The translations under genes and the position numbers were made by a program. A stretch of DNA of 64,000 bases from Peristeroidobacter soli (GTDB lineage Bacteria > Pseudomonadota > Gammaproteobacteria > Steroidobacterales > Steroidobacteraceae). How positions within the stretch are numbered: the first letter of the stretch is position 1; every line of letters begins with the position of its first letter. Below, one piece after another: positions 48,948 to 56,873 of this stretch. The notes below the pieces were generated by a model. It made no database searches and was not told the DNA's origin. It saw only the letters and a list, made by a program, of their open reading frames with translations. The DNA is taken from NCBI RefSeq assembly GCF_004138485.1, contig NZ_ML142848.1, forward strand, positions 532,640 to 596,639, read 5' to 3'.

Positions 48948-49847
48948 TCATTCCGCAGCAGCCAGCGCGGCCGGCCGGCGTGCCAGGGAATCGAAGTGCT
49001 GGGCCATGCGCTGCGCATCCGGCGCAATGCCCGTGAACAGGCGGAACGCACCGACGGCTTGATAGATGGCCATGCCACCGCCATCGAGCGTGCGACAGCC
49101 GCTGCTGCGCGCGGTCTTCAATAACTGCGTCTGCAGCGGGAAATAGATGATCTCGACGACCCACTGCGAGGCGCGCAGCAACTCGGCCGGCAACGGCAGT
49201 CCCGGATTCTTCGCCATGCCGGTCGTCGTGGCATGCACGAGTCCGTCGGCGGCGGCCATTGCAACTCGCAAGTCCGTGACAGCTGCAATCTGCCGAGCAG
49301 GAAACAATTCGCTCAGCGATGCGACCAGCGCCCGCATCTTCGCGGTGTCGATGTCGTAGATGTCCAAGCGTTGCGCGCCGAGCTTCAACATCGCATAGGC
49401 AACCGCGGCTCCCGCGCCACCCGCGCCAAGCTGCACGACGCGCTCGAGAGCGGCACCTTGCAAGCCGAGCTTGAAACTCTCCGCGAAGCCCCACCAATCG
49501 GTGTTGTGCCCGATCCGGCGTCCTTCGGAGAACACCACGGTATTCACGGCACCGAGCGCCCTCGCATCGTCGCTCAATGAATCCAGCATCGGCAGAATGA
49601 TCTGTTTGCAAGGATGCGTGATGTTCAGTCCGGCAAGGCCACGCTCCTGCGCTGACGCCAGCAGTGACGGCAACGCCGCCACGCCGCCGTTGATGCGGTC
49701 GAGATCGAGCAACTCGTAGCGATAGTCCAGGCCCTGTGCCGCGCCCTCTTCCATGTGCAGTGCCGGTGTCAGCGACTGCTGAATCGCCGAGCCGATCAAC
49801 CCGGCCAGCACGCGACGACTGGTTTCGGTGGAAACGGCGGAGCTCAC
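48948..49847 (-). CDS. Quinate/shikimate dehydrogenase (NAD type)
   Basis: GTG start overlaps the hydrolase stop (GTGA). The 299-residue protein has the AroE fold: the substrate loop S25-L-T27-P (typical of quinate/shikimate dehydrogenases that read SLT rather than SLS), catalytic K81 (NITHPCKQ), GAVNTVV and D117 (HNTDWWGF). The nucleotide loop GAGGAGAAVAYAM is followed by YDID, the acidic end expected for NAD rather than NADP. Together with the QuiC-like gene upstream this points to catabolism of quinate or shikimate rather than biosynthesis. Confidence 0.9.
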   Translation of the reverse strand: MSSAVSTETSRRVLAGLIGSAIQQSLTPALHMEEGAAQGLDYRYELLDLDRINGGVAALPSLLASAQERGLAGLNITHPCKQIILPMLDSLSDDARALGAVNTVVFSEGRRIGHNTDWWGFAESFKLGLQGAALERVVQLGAGGAGAAVAYAMLKLGAQRLDIYDIDTAKMRALVASLSELFPARQIAAVTDLRVAMAAADGLVHATTTGMAKNPGLPLPAELLRASQWVVEIIYFPLQTQLLKTARSSGCRTLDGGGMAIYQAVGAFRLFTGIAPDAQRMAQHFDSLARRPAALAAAE

Positions 49848-50914
49848 TTGCGTTGGCCTCCGAGCACCGCATCGATGAACTCAAAGGTTTTGGCCAGCGC
49901 TTGCAGACTCGCCTGACGGGTCGCCTCGGGCGAGCCGCCGATGAAACTGTGATCGACCGCCGGAATCACCACCAGCTCCGACGCAACTCCTTTCGCACGC
50001 AGCGCCGCGTCGAAGGAACGTGACTGGCCGACGGCCACGACTTTGTCCATCTCGCCATGGATCAGCAGCGTCGGCGGATCCTTGGCATCGATGTGTGAGA
50101 TCGGGCTGGCAAGCGCGACCTTGTCCGCGCACTGCGCCGGCGCACAGCCCAAATACTTACCGGCTGCTGATACCGCATCGTCGACGCCGGGTGGTGGCGG
50201 CGGGATGGCGTTGAAATCGAACACGCCGTACCAGGCGACCAAACCCTGCACGCAATCGGATTGGCTCGCGACGCTCTTGTCGCCCGTCTCCGGCTCCAAC
50301 GCTTCGACACCGCAAGTCGTCGCGGCGAGCGCTGCCAACTGGCCGCCGGCCGAGCCGCCCCAAACCACCGTTTTCTGCGGATCGACGGAATATTTCGCCG
50401 CGTTGGCCCGCAGCCACTTGATCGCGTTCTTCACGTCCTGAATCGCCGCCGGAAATTTCGCTTCGCTGCTGAGGCGATACTCCACCGACACGACCACGTA
50501 ACCCTTGCGAGCCAGCGACGCGAGAACGGCCGGCCAGTTCGCGAACGCGCCGGAATGGCGAGTGTGACCACTGATCCAGCCGCCACCATGGATATAAACA
50601 ACCAGCGGACGCGGGCCCTTGGGCGCGACCTGTCGATAAATATCCAGTCGCAACGGCCGGAAGCCCGGCTGCGTGCTGTAAATCACATCGGGATGACTTT
50701 CGACGTCCGATCCGAATGAAACCTTGGCTCTCGGATAGCGATCTTCGAGCACGGGCGCCGCGGCCGTTTCCGCAGTCACATCGGCCCGGGCCGCCGGTGC
50801 CGCGAAATGCAGCGCCACGGTCACCGCCCCCAACCAAGCCCCGAATTCGACCTTGCCCCTGGAAGTCACTGTGCTCTCGCCGCCATTGGCTATGTTCTGT
50901 ACTAGTTCGTACAT
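49844..50914 (-). CDS. Secreted alpha/beta hydrolase (carboxylesterase)
   Basis: The 356-residue protein begins MYELVQNIANGGEST, then a hydrophobic signal-like segment (about 25-45, WLGAVTVALHFAAPAARA). Active-site features: HGGGW (109-113), nucleophile S188 in GGSAGG, and C-terminal HGEMDKVV and DHSFIGG holding Asp and His. It is of the BD-FAE/hormone-sensitive lipase type. Overlaps the dehydrogenase gene by GTGA. The start codon lies inside a copy of the 16-bp operator (50898-50913). In this cluster it may cleave an ester of quinate or shikimate. Confidence 0.9.
   Translation of the reverse strand: MYELVQNIANGGESTVTSRGKVEFGAWLGAVTVALHFAAPAARADVTAETAAAPVLEDRYPRAKVSFGSDVESHPDVIYSTQPGFRPLRLDIYRQVAPKGPRPLVVYIHGGGWISGHTRHSGAFANWPAVLASLARKGYVVVSVEYRLSSEAKFPAAIQDVKNAIKWLRANAAKYSVDPQKTVVWGGSAGGQLAALAATTCGVEALEPETGDKSVASQSDCVQGLVAWYGVFDFNAIPPPPPGVDDAVSAAGKYLGCAPAQCADKVALASPISHIDAKDPPTLLIHGEMDKVVAVGQSRSFDAALRAKGVASELVVIPAVDHSFIGGSPEATRQASLQALAKTFEFIDAVLGGQRK
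50898..50913. promoter_or_regulatory. 16-bp TetR-type operator copy
   Basis: TGTACTAGTTCGTACA matches the cluster consensus (13 of 16 to the perfect copy at 53626). It overlaps the start codon of the hydrolase gene at 50914. Confidence 0.65.
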
Positions 50915-50951
50915 ACTGCCTCGACCACGAGCCGGCGGTCAAGCGTCGAGG

Positions 50952-52826
50952 CTAATTCTGAGAATCGGCGCGATAGCGCGACTGCGCGGCGATGCGAATG
51001 GCGGCGTTGCTCGCGCCGTAGGATTGGTAATCGCGTCGCTGCACGATCTCGAAGAAAAAACGTTTGGCGAACGCTCGCGTGAACAGCTGGAAATACTCGC
51101 CCCGCCCGTCGCGCTCGTACAGGATGTCGTTGGCGGCGAGCCGTTCGATGAGCGCGCCATCCAGGTCGTAACGTGCCTGCAGATCTTCGTAATAGTTGGC
51201 CGGGATCGGCAGCGTCTGCGCGCCGTATTCCTTCAGCAACAGCGCGGTTTTGAAGATATCGTTCGTCTGTAACGCCAGGTGCTGAACGCCCGCCCCCATG
51301 AATCCATGCAGGAAACGCGACGACAATGTCTGGGGCGTCGAGGAGCTGTTCAGCACGATACGGAAGGTTCGATCCGACGACTCCACCGCCTGGCTGTAAA
51401 CCAGGCCGAACGGATCGTCTATCTCGACCTGCGCGGTCTTCGATACGGCGAACAAAGAGAGGTAGTACAGCAGCCACGACAGCATGGCCTCGTACTCCAT
51501 CGTCTGAGTCACGTAGTCGATGCGCGTCAAGTCGACACCACGCGCGCCGGCGGCAGGATCGCTCACCGCGAGGAAATCATTCTTCCAGACGTGCTGCTCT
51601 TCGCCGTCGCGAATGAAATAGAGCAGACTCTCACCGACACCCCGGGCCGCGGGAATCTGTAACTCGCCCGCGCCCACTGGTTGAGAAAAGCTGCTGATCT
51701 GCAGCGCCTGCGCGCGCTCCATCGCCGCCTGGACATTCTCGACCCGCACCCCCATCGCGCACACCGACGCCCCGTGCATGTCGGCATACGCGCGTGCGAA
51801 GCTGGCGGGTTCGTTGTTGATCAGCAGATTGATGCCATTCTGACTCCAGCGCGTGACTCGCTTGGAACGATGCCGCCCGGTGAGCGTGAAACCCAGGGTC
51901 TCGAACATTTGCCCGAGCGGCTCGACCTCGTTGTCGTTGGCGGCGAACTCGACGAATTCGATCCCGTGACACTGCACGCGCGGCGGTCGTCCCGATCCCT
52001 TCGCGAGCAATAGGCGTCGAGCGACCTGATCTTCGATATATCGCAACGACCGCATGCCATCCACCGCCGTCGTCGAAGCCGCGCTCGCCCGGTACCGATC
52101 GTTGAACACCTCGAGCGACCAGATGCCGTTGTAACCGCGAGCGCGCAACGCCGCGACATACGCTTCGAGATCCAGCTCGCCCTGTCCCGGCAAGTAACGA
52201 AAGTGACGACTCCACGAACGGAAATCCATCTGGATGACCGGCGCGTCGGCCAGATGCACCAGGAAGATCCTGGCCGGGTCGATGTCCGGCAGGCTGTCGA
52301 TGGGAATGTTCCGGACCAGCGAATGGAAGCTGCCGAGCACCAGCCCGAGCGCCGGATGGCTCACTTCCTTGACGACCGCCCACGCTTCACGGTGATCGAA
52401 GATATAGCGCCCCCACGCGAGCGCTTCGTAACCAACGCGCATGCCGCGCGCATGCACGCGTTCCGCCAGCTCGTGGAAGTCGGCAACGATTCGCTGACGA
52501 TCGCCGGACGTTGCCGTGGAGCCATTGCTACCGACGATCAGCAGATCGGTCCCGACCTGCTCCATCGCATCGAGCTTGCGTTCGATGAGACTGAAGCTGT
52601 GCGCCCGGGCGGCGCCCGACATGCCTTCGAAATCGTTGACCCGTTGGAACGCGGTACACGTCAGCCCCAGCTCACGGATCATCCGGCCGACGTCGCGCGC
52701 CGTACCGTCGTAGGTGAGCAGATCGTTCTCGACCAGCTCGACTCCGTCGAACCCCGCTTCGACGATGGCGCGCAGCTTGGCATCGAGTCGGCCGCTGATG
52801 GAGACGGAGGCGATGGACGTGAACAT
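50952..52826 (-). CDS. quiC: 3-dehydroshikimate dehydratase, QuiC type
   Basis: The 624-residue protein has an N-terminal sugar-isomerase-type TIM barrel (about 1-285; GFDGVELVENDLL, VGYEALAWGRY, SLEVFNDRYRA) and a C-terminal domain like 4-hydroxyphenylpyruvate dioxygenase (about 300-600; GVQHLALQTNDIFKTA, FFFEIVQRRDY). This layout is that of QuiC1, which turns 3-dehydroshikimate into protocatechuate. Metal ligands E134 and E239 are present. The expected D165 is G here (LVLGSFHSL) and position 191 is H. Activity is therefore likely but should be treated with care. An HPPD name would be wrong given the TIM barrel. Confidence 0.88.
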   Translation of the reverse strand: MFTSIASVSISGRLDAKLRAIVEAGFDGVELVENDLLTYDGTARDVGRMIRELGLTCTAFQRVNDFEGMSGAARAHSFSLIERKLDAMEQVGTDLLIVGSNGSTATSGDRQRIVADFHELAERVHARGMRVGYEALAWGRYIFDHREAWAVVKEVSHPALGLVLGSFHSLVRNIPIDSLPDIDPARIFLVHLADAPVIQMDFRSWSRHFRYLPGQGELDLEAYVAALRARGYNGIWSLEVFNDRYRASAASTTAVDGMRSLRYIEDQVARRLLLAKGSGRPPRVQCHGIEFVEFAANDNEVEPLGQMFETLGFTLTGRHRSKRVTRWSQNGINLLINNEPASFARAYADMHGASVCAMGVRVENVQAAMERAQALQISSFSQPVGAGELQIPAARGVGESLLYFIRDGEEQHVWKNDFLAVSDPAAGARGVDLTRIDYVTQTMEYEAMLSWLLYYLSLFAVSKTAQVEIDDPFGLVYSQAVESSDRTFRIVLNSSSTPQTLSSRFLHGFMGAGVQHLALQTNDIFKTALLLKEYGAQTLPIPANYYEDLQARYDLDGALIERLAANDILYERDGRGEYFQLFTRAFAKRFFFEIVQRRDYQSYGASNAAIRIAAQSRYRADSQN

Positions 52827-52853
52827 GGGCGGCGCTCCCTCGGCACGTGCGTC

Positions 52854-52869
52854 CGTACCGGTTCGTACA
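52854..52869. promoter_or_regulatory. 16-bp TetR-type operator copy upstream of quiC
   Basis: CGTACCGGTTCGTACA lies 27 bp upstream of the quiC start and matches 12 of 16 positions of the perfect copy at 53626. Confidence 0.6.
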
Positions 52870-52928
52870 GTCTAAGCGCCGAAAGCGCCGTACACCATCC
52901 CCGGACGTACCCGGCGCACCGAGGCAGG

Positions 52929-53600
52929 TCAGCTCTTGCGCACTTCCAGCAGCCGCTCCACGGCTTCGATGATGATTTTCTTGTGCCGCTTGCGCAGCTT
53001 CGGATCGGACAGATCGCGATCGAAGATGGCGCCGAACGTGTGCCGGTTCGAGACGCGGAAGAAACAGAACGCGCTGATCAGCAAGTGCACGTCGACCGGA
53101 TCCAGATCGGCGCGGAATACGCCCTCCTTCCGGCCCCGCTCGAGAATGCTGGTCAAGGTGCGAATCACGCTCTGATTCAGTTCCTTGATGGAGCTGAGAT
53201 TGGTCAGATGCCTGGCCTGATGAATGTTTTCCACGCTCACCAGGCTGATGAACATCGGATGGGTTTCATCGTAATCGAAAGTCAGCTCGATCAGCTTGCG
53301 CATGGCCGCGCGCGGTTCCATGTCGAGCAGCTTGGCCTTTTCCTCGAGCGCCCGGATATCCATGTAGGCTTTTTCGAGCACCGCCTGATACAGGCCCTCC
53401 TTGCCCTTGAAGTAGTAATAAATCATCCGCTTCGAGGTACGCGTGCGCTCGGCGATCTGATCGACGCGCGCGCCGCTCAAACCGTTGATCGCGAACTCCT
53501 CGGTGGCTACCGCGAGAATGTCCTGCACCGAGGCTTCCGGATCGCGGGTCACGACGGCGAGTTGCTCGGCGGCGGCTTTTTTCTTGGTTGGCTTGCTCAT
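52929..53600 (-). CDS. TetR-family regulator of the catabolic cluster
   Basis: The start at 53600 has GAGG upstream; the frame runs on to 53687 but over the operator region. The 223-residue protein has a Lys-rich N-terminus, the TetR helix-turn-helix (VQDILAVATEEFAINGLSGARVDQIAERTRTSKRMIYYYFKGKEGLY in pieces) and a ligand domain. A perfect palindrome lies in its promoter, shared with the divergent MFS gene, and similar sites occur elsewhere in the cluster. It is the natural candidate for the repressor of the quinate-ester regulon. Confidence 0.92.
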   Translation of the reverse strand: MSKPTKKKAAAEQLAVVTRDPEASVQDILAVATEEFAINGLSGARVDQIAERTRTSKRMIYYYFKGKEGLYQAVLEKAYMDIRALEEKAKLLDMEPRAAMRKLIELTFDYDETHPMFISLVSVENIHQARHLTNLSSIKELNQSVIRTLTSILERGRKEGVFRADLDPVDVHLLISAFCFFRVSNRHTFGAIFDRDLSDPKLRKRHKKIIIEAVERLLEVRKS

Positions 53601-53625
53601 GGCTGGACCTCGTTCATTGACACTC

Positions 53626-53668
53626 TGTACCAGCTGGTACATAGTGAAAAAATGGACCGGTTGGTACA
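53626..53668. promoter_or_regulatory. Double TetR operator between tetR and the MFS gene
   Basis: A perfect 16-bp palindrome TGTACCAGCTGGTACA (53626-53641) and a second copy TGGACCGGTTGGTACA (53653-53668) are 27 bp apart, centre to centre. They lie in the only promoter gap between the divergent regulator (53600) and transporter (53702). Confidence 0.8.
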
Positions 53669-53701
53669 CCACCGGTCGAATAAGCATCGACGGGGGACGG
53701 G

Positions 53702-55012
53702 ATGGAGAGCACGGCGACAGTGGCGGTGAAAGCGGACACGGGCGTCATGCGCAGCCGCGCGCGACTGACCGTGCTGGGGCTGATCACTGTCGGCACCATG
53801 ATCAATTATCTGGATCGTGCCGTGCTGGGCGTCGCCGCCCCGTCGATGACCAGGGAACTGGGGCTGGATGCAGTGGTGATGGGCATCGTGTTCTCGGCTT
53901 TTTCCTGGACCTATGCCGCGGCTCAGATTCCCGGCGGCGCGTTCGTCGATCGGGTCGGTGCGCGGCTGTCGTATTTCTGGTCGGTCAGCATCTGGTCGGT
54001 GTTCACGCTGCTGCAGGGCCTGGCGTCGGGCCTCGTTTCCTTGCTCACATTCCGCCTCGGATTGGGCGTCGCCGAGGCGCCATGTTATCCCACCAACAGC
54101 CGCGTGCTAAGCACATGGTTTCCACAACACGAGCGCGCCCGCGCCACCGGAGTCTACTCGGTGGGCCAGTATTTTGGCTTGGCCTTCCTGAGCCCGCTGC
54201 TGTTCTGGATCGTGGCCGAGCTCGGCTGGCGGGCGCTGTTCTGGATCGCCGGCGTCGCGGGCCTGTTGTTCGCCGCCGCCTGGCTGAAAATCTATCGCGA
54301 CCCGCAGGACCATCCCACCGTCAACCAGGCCGAGCTGGACTACATCGAGGCCGGCGACGGGCTGGGTTATCGGGGCGCGGCCACACCGTTCGCGTGGAGC
54401 AATATTCTCGGCTTGCTCAGGCACCGACAGGTGCTGGGCGCGTCCATCGGCCAGTTCGCCGGCAACTCCACGCTGGTGTTCTTTCTCACCTGGTTTCCGA
54501 CCTACCTGGCCACCGAGCGAAACATGGGCTGGCTCAAGGTCGGCTTTTATGCGGTGATGCCGTTCATCGCCGCTTCGGTCGGCGTGCTGGTGGGCGGCTG
54601 GGTCTCGGACATGATCATCCGACGCACCGGCTCGGCGACCCTGGGCCGCAAGCTGCCCATCCTCACCGGCCTGCTGCTCGCCTCCACCATCGTGATCGCG
54701 AACTTCGTCGACAGCGACCAGGTCGTGATCGCCGTCATGTCAGTGGCGTTCTTCGGCCAGGGCATGGTCAACCTGGGCTGGACACTGATCACCGACGTGG
54801 CCCCGAAGCGGCTGATCGGCCTGACCGGCGGCGTCTTCAACCTGTTCGCCAACCTCGCCGGCATCGTCACGCCTATCGTCATCGGCGTGATCGTGGGCGC
54901 CACCGGCTCGTTCTTCTTCGCTCTCGCCTACATCGCGGTCGTCGCCATCATCGGTGCGCTCTCGTACATCTTCATCGTCGGTGAGGTGAAGCCCGTCGAG
55001 ATGGCTGATTGA
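53702..55012 (+). CDS. MFS transporter, anion:cation symporter type
   Basis: The 436-residue protein has twelve predicted membrane helices and the ACS-family motifs: MINYLDRAVLGVAAPSM, AFSWTYAAAQIPGGAFVDRVGARLSY and GLGVAEAPCYPTNSRVLSTWFPQHERARATGVYSVGQYFG (in pieces). This family imports organic acids such as glucarate, galactonate or phthalate with protons. The strong double operator and the neighbours suggest it imports quinate, shikimate or the aromatic part of the ester. It is the only plus-strand gene of the middle part of the cluster. Confidence 0.92.
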   Translation: MESTATVAVKADTGVMRSRARLTVLGLITVGTMINYLDRAVLGVAAPSMTRELGLDAVVMGIVFSAFSWTYAAAQIPGGAFVDRVGARLSYFWSVSIWSVFTLLQGLASGLVSLLTFRLGLGVAEAPCYPTNSRVLSTWFPQHERARATGVYSVGQYFGLAFLSPLLFWIVAELGWRALFWIAGVAGLLFAAAWLKIYRDPQDHPTVNQAELDYIEAGDGLGYRGAATPFAWSNILGLLRHRQVLGASIGQFAGNSTLVFFLTWFPTYLATERNMGWLKVGFYAVMPFIAASVGVLVGGWVSDMIIRRTGSATLGRKLPILTGLLLASTIVIANFVDSDQVVIAVMSVAFFGQGMVNLGWTLITDVAPKRLIGLTGGVFNLFANLAGIVTPIVIGVIVGATGSFFFALAYIAVVAIIGALSYIFIVGEVKPVEMAD

Positions 55013-55053
55013 AACTTCGGATCGGGCATCCTGCCACGCCGCGCGTGCGAACC

Positions 55054-55117
55054 GGCAAAAGGCGTGACTTTTGCCTCTCGCTCGCCGCCCTTGGCGGCGC
55101 GGGTACATCCTGTACCC
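55054..55117. terminator. Three stem-loops between convergent genes
   Basis: Three perfect hairpins follow one another: GGCAAAAG/CTTTTGCC (55054-55075), CGCCGCC/GGCGGCG (55083-55099) and GGGTACA/TGTACCC (55101-55117). They separate the MFS gene (ends 55012) from the convergent esterase (ends 55121) and probably stop both. Confidence 0.7.
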
Positions 55118-55120
55118 GAC

Positions 55121-56794
55121 TCAATCGCGAGGCGTCCGTGGCGCGCCCGCTCCGACGGCTCCAGGCATGTTCACGGTCGAGAAGAAATCCATCCGTTTCA
55201 CGTCGAAGCGGCGCGCGCGGATTTCGTCACCGAACTCAGTGAACTCTTGCGTGCGCACCGTGAACTTCGGCGGCTTCACATCGCCGGTCGTTGGATCGCC
55301 CGTGCTCGCGAATGCCACCAGCGCATCCGACATCTTGTTGGCGAGGGCGCGATCGTAGTCCGTCCAGGCACGCGTCCGGCGGATGCGGTTGTAAACATCC
55401 TGCGTCAGCAAGAAGAACGGCACTTCACTGGTGTGATACGCACCGGCGGTCGCCGGATTGAGATCCGCGATGACCACGCCCGGCTCGTAGGAATGCGGAT
55501 GGCTGTACATGTACACGTAAGTCGCCGCCTTCCCTTTCGCGACCTGTCCGAGTGCCCAGCTGCGCATCGATGTGGCCATGCCGCCATCGCGTACGGCGGT
55601 GGCGCCTGCGCTCGGCACCTCCGCATCGGAACGCACCGGATACAGCTTCAAGAACTGATCGGTCTTGTCGCCGAAGTATTTCTTCGCCGCCGTGTTGAAC
55701 TCATCGATGGAACGCGCCGTACGCAGGTCATTGCCACTCTCGTCGCGCGTAAAGCCTATGAGCAGCGGTACATCGTTCTGCTCGCCGCTGGCGAAGATCT
55801 CGCGCGGCGTACGTGGCATGAAGTGGGCGTCGATGTTTGGGCGGAACCGCACAGTGCCGGCCGTTCCACCCAATTGAAACTCCGCCTGCGCGGCTAGAAT
55901 GCGATCGGCGGGCACGTTACGCAGATCGGTCAGCGAGCCGACCTTGAGCGCTCGCTGCAGCTCGAGCCCGGACTGCTCCGCCTCGTTTTGTGAGATGGGA
56001 TCCGAGCCGGCCCGCAAACCTCCGCCACTCATGCCCACGATGCGCTGGAACAACCCCTTCGCGAGCGGACTGGCCTGCAAGCTGAACGCCGAGCTGGCGC
56101 CGGCCGACTGCCCCATCACCGTCACCCGCTTCGGATCGCCACCGAAGCGTTCGATATTTCGCTGAATCCACTGCAAGGCCGCGACCTGATCGAGGTGACC
56201 ATAATTACCCGAGGCATGATGCGGCGAAGTGGCGGTCAGCTCTGGATGCGCCATGAAACCGAACGCACCGACGCGATACCCAGCGGTGATATAGATCACA
56301 CCCTTCTTGGCCAGATTCTCACCGCCGTAGTTGGGCATGCTGGCCGAACCGATCGACAGCCCGCCGCCGTACAACCACAGAATGACGGGCGCCTTCACAC
56401 CTTGTGGCAGCGAAGCAGGTGCCCAGATGTTCAGATACAAACAGTCTTCGCTGGTCGCCTCCTCGCCGAAGTAGTGATTGATGTTGTGGGGGCGGAGGAT
56501 CTGGATGCACTCAGGTGCGAAACGGTCTGCGTTGTAGACGCCCTTCCAGGACTCGCGCGGCTGTGGCTCGCGCCAGCGCAGATCACCGGTTGGCGGCGCC
56601 GCGAATGGCACTCCGAAGTAGGCGCGCACACCCGAAGCAAGCAGCTTGCCGCTGACGCTGCCAGTGTCGATCGCGACCGGGTCGTCGGGAATCGGACTCT
56701 CAACGATCTGAGCCTGGGTGCCGCTCATCCACAAAGCGGTCGTTGCCAGGAGCGCGCGAAACACGGCCGCGCGCAGGCTCGAAGAGTGCTGCAT
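55121..56794 (-). CDS. Secreted type-B carboxylesterase
   Basis: The 557-residue protein has a signal peptide (ending GTQA) and the full type-B fold: FGVPFAAPPTGDLRW, EDCLYLNIWAP (117-127), the oxyanion-hole segment LWLYGGGLSIGS, GNYGHLDQVAALQWIQRNIERFGGD and nucleophile S230 in GQSAGA. The usual HGGG oxyanion motif reads YGGG here. It is exported and could cleave a plant-derived ester before uptake. It lies 79 bp after the TPP-enzyme gene on the same strand, so it may be the last gene of that operon. Confidence 0.92.
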   Translation of the reverse strand: MQHSSSLRAAVFRALLATTALWMSGTQAQIVESPIPDDPVAIDTGSVSGKLLASGVRAYFGVPFAAPPTGDLRWREPQPRESWKGVYNADRFAPECIQILRPHNINHYFGEEATSEDCLYLNIWAPASLPQGVKAPVILWLYGGGLSIGSASMPNYGGENLAKKGVIYITAGYRVGAFGFMAHPELTATSPHHASGNYGHLDQVAALQWIQRNIERFGGDPKRVTVMGQSAGASSAFSLQASPLAKGLFQRIVGMSGGGLRAGSDPISQNEAEQSGLELQRALKVGSLTDLRNVPADRILAAQAEFQLGGTAGTVRFRPNIDAHFMPRTPREIFASGEQNDVPLLIGFTRDESGNDLRTARSIDEFNTAAKKYFGDKTDQFLKLYPVRSDAEVPSAGATAVRDGGMATSMRSWALGQVAKGKAATYVYMYSHPHSYEPGVVIADLNPATAGAYHTSEVPFFLLTQDVYNRIRRTRAWTDYDRALANKMSDALVAFASTGDPTTGDVKPPKFTVRTQEFTEFGDEIRARRFDVKRMDFFSTVNMPGAVGAGAPRTPRD

Positions 56795-56873
56795 CTACAT
56801 CCCCCGAAAATCAATCAGCCACGATGCCACGACCGCCAGGGTCATGGCGTGTTGTCGGTTGTTCGTCGCCGGC

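Noticed and set aside
48948-49847. Biosynthetic shikimate dehydrogenase AroE
   Set aside because: The SLT substrate loop, the acidic NAD-type loop and the catabolic neighbours fit a quinate/shikimate dehydrogenase better.
50952-52826. 4-hydroxyphenylpyruvate dioxygenase
   Set aside because: Only the C-terminal part is HPPD-like; the N-terminal TIM barrel and neighbours fit the QuiC dehydratase.
52203-53729. Long plus-strand frame across quiC and tetR
   Set aside because: It runs antisense through two recognisable genes and their operator and has no family features.
53485-54984. Second plus-strand frame inside the MFS gene
   Set aside because: Low-complexity Arg/Gly-rich product; the other frame gives a textbook twelve-helix transporter.
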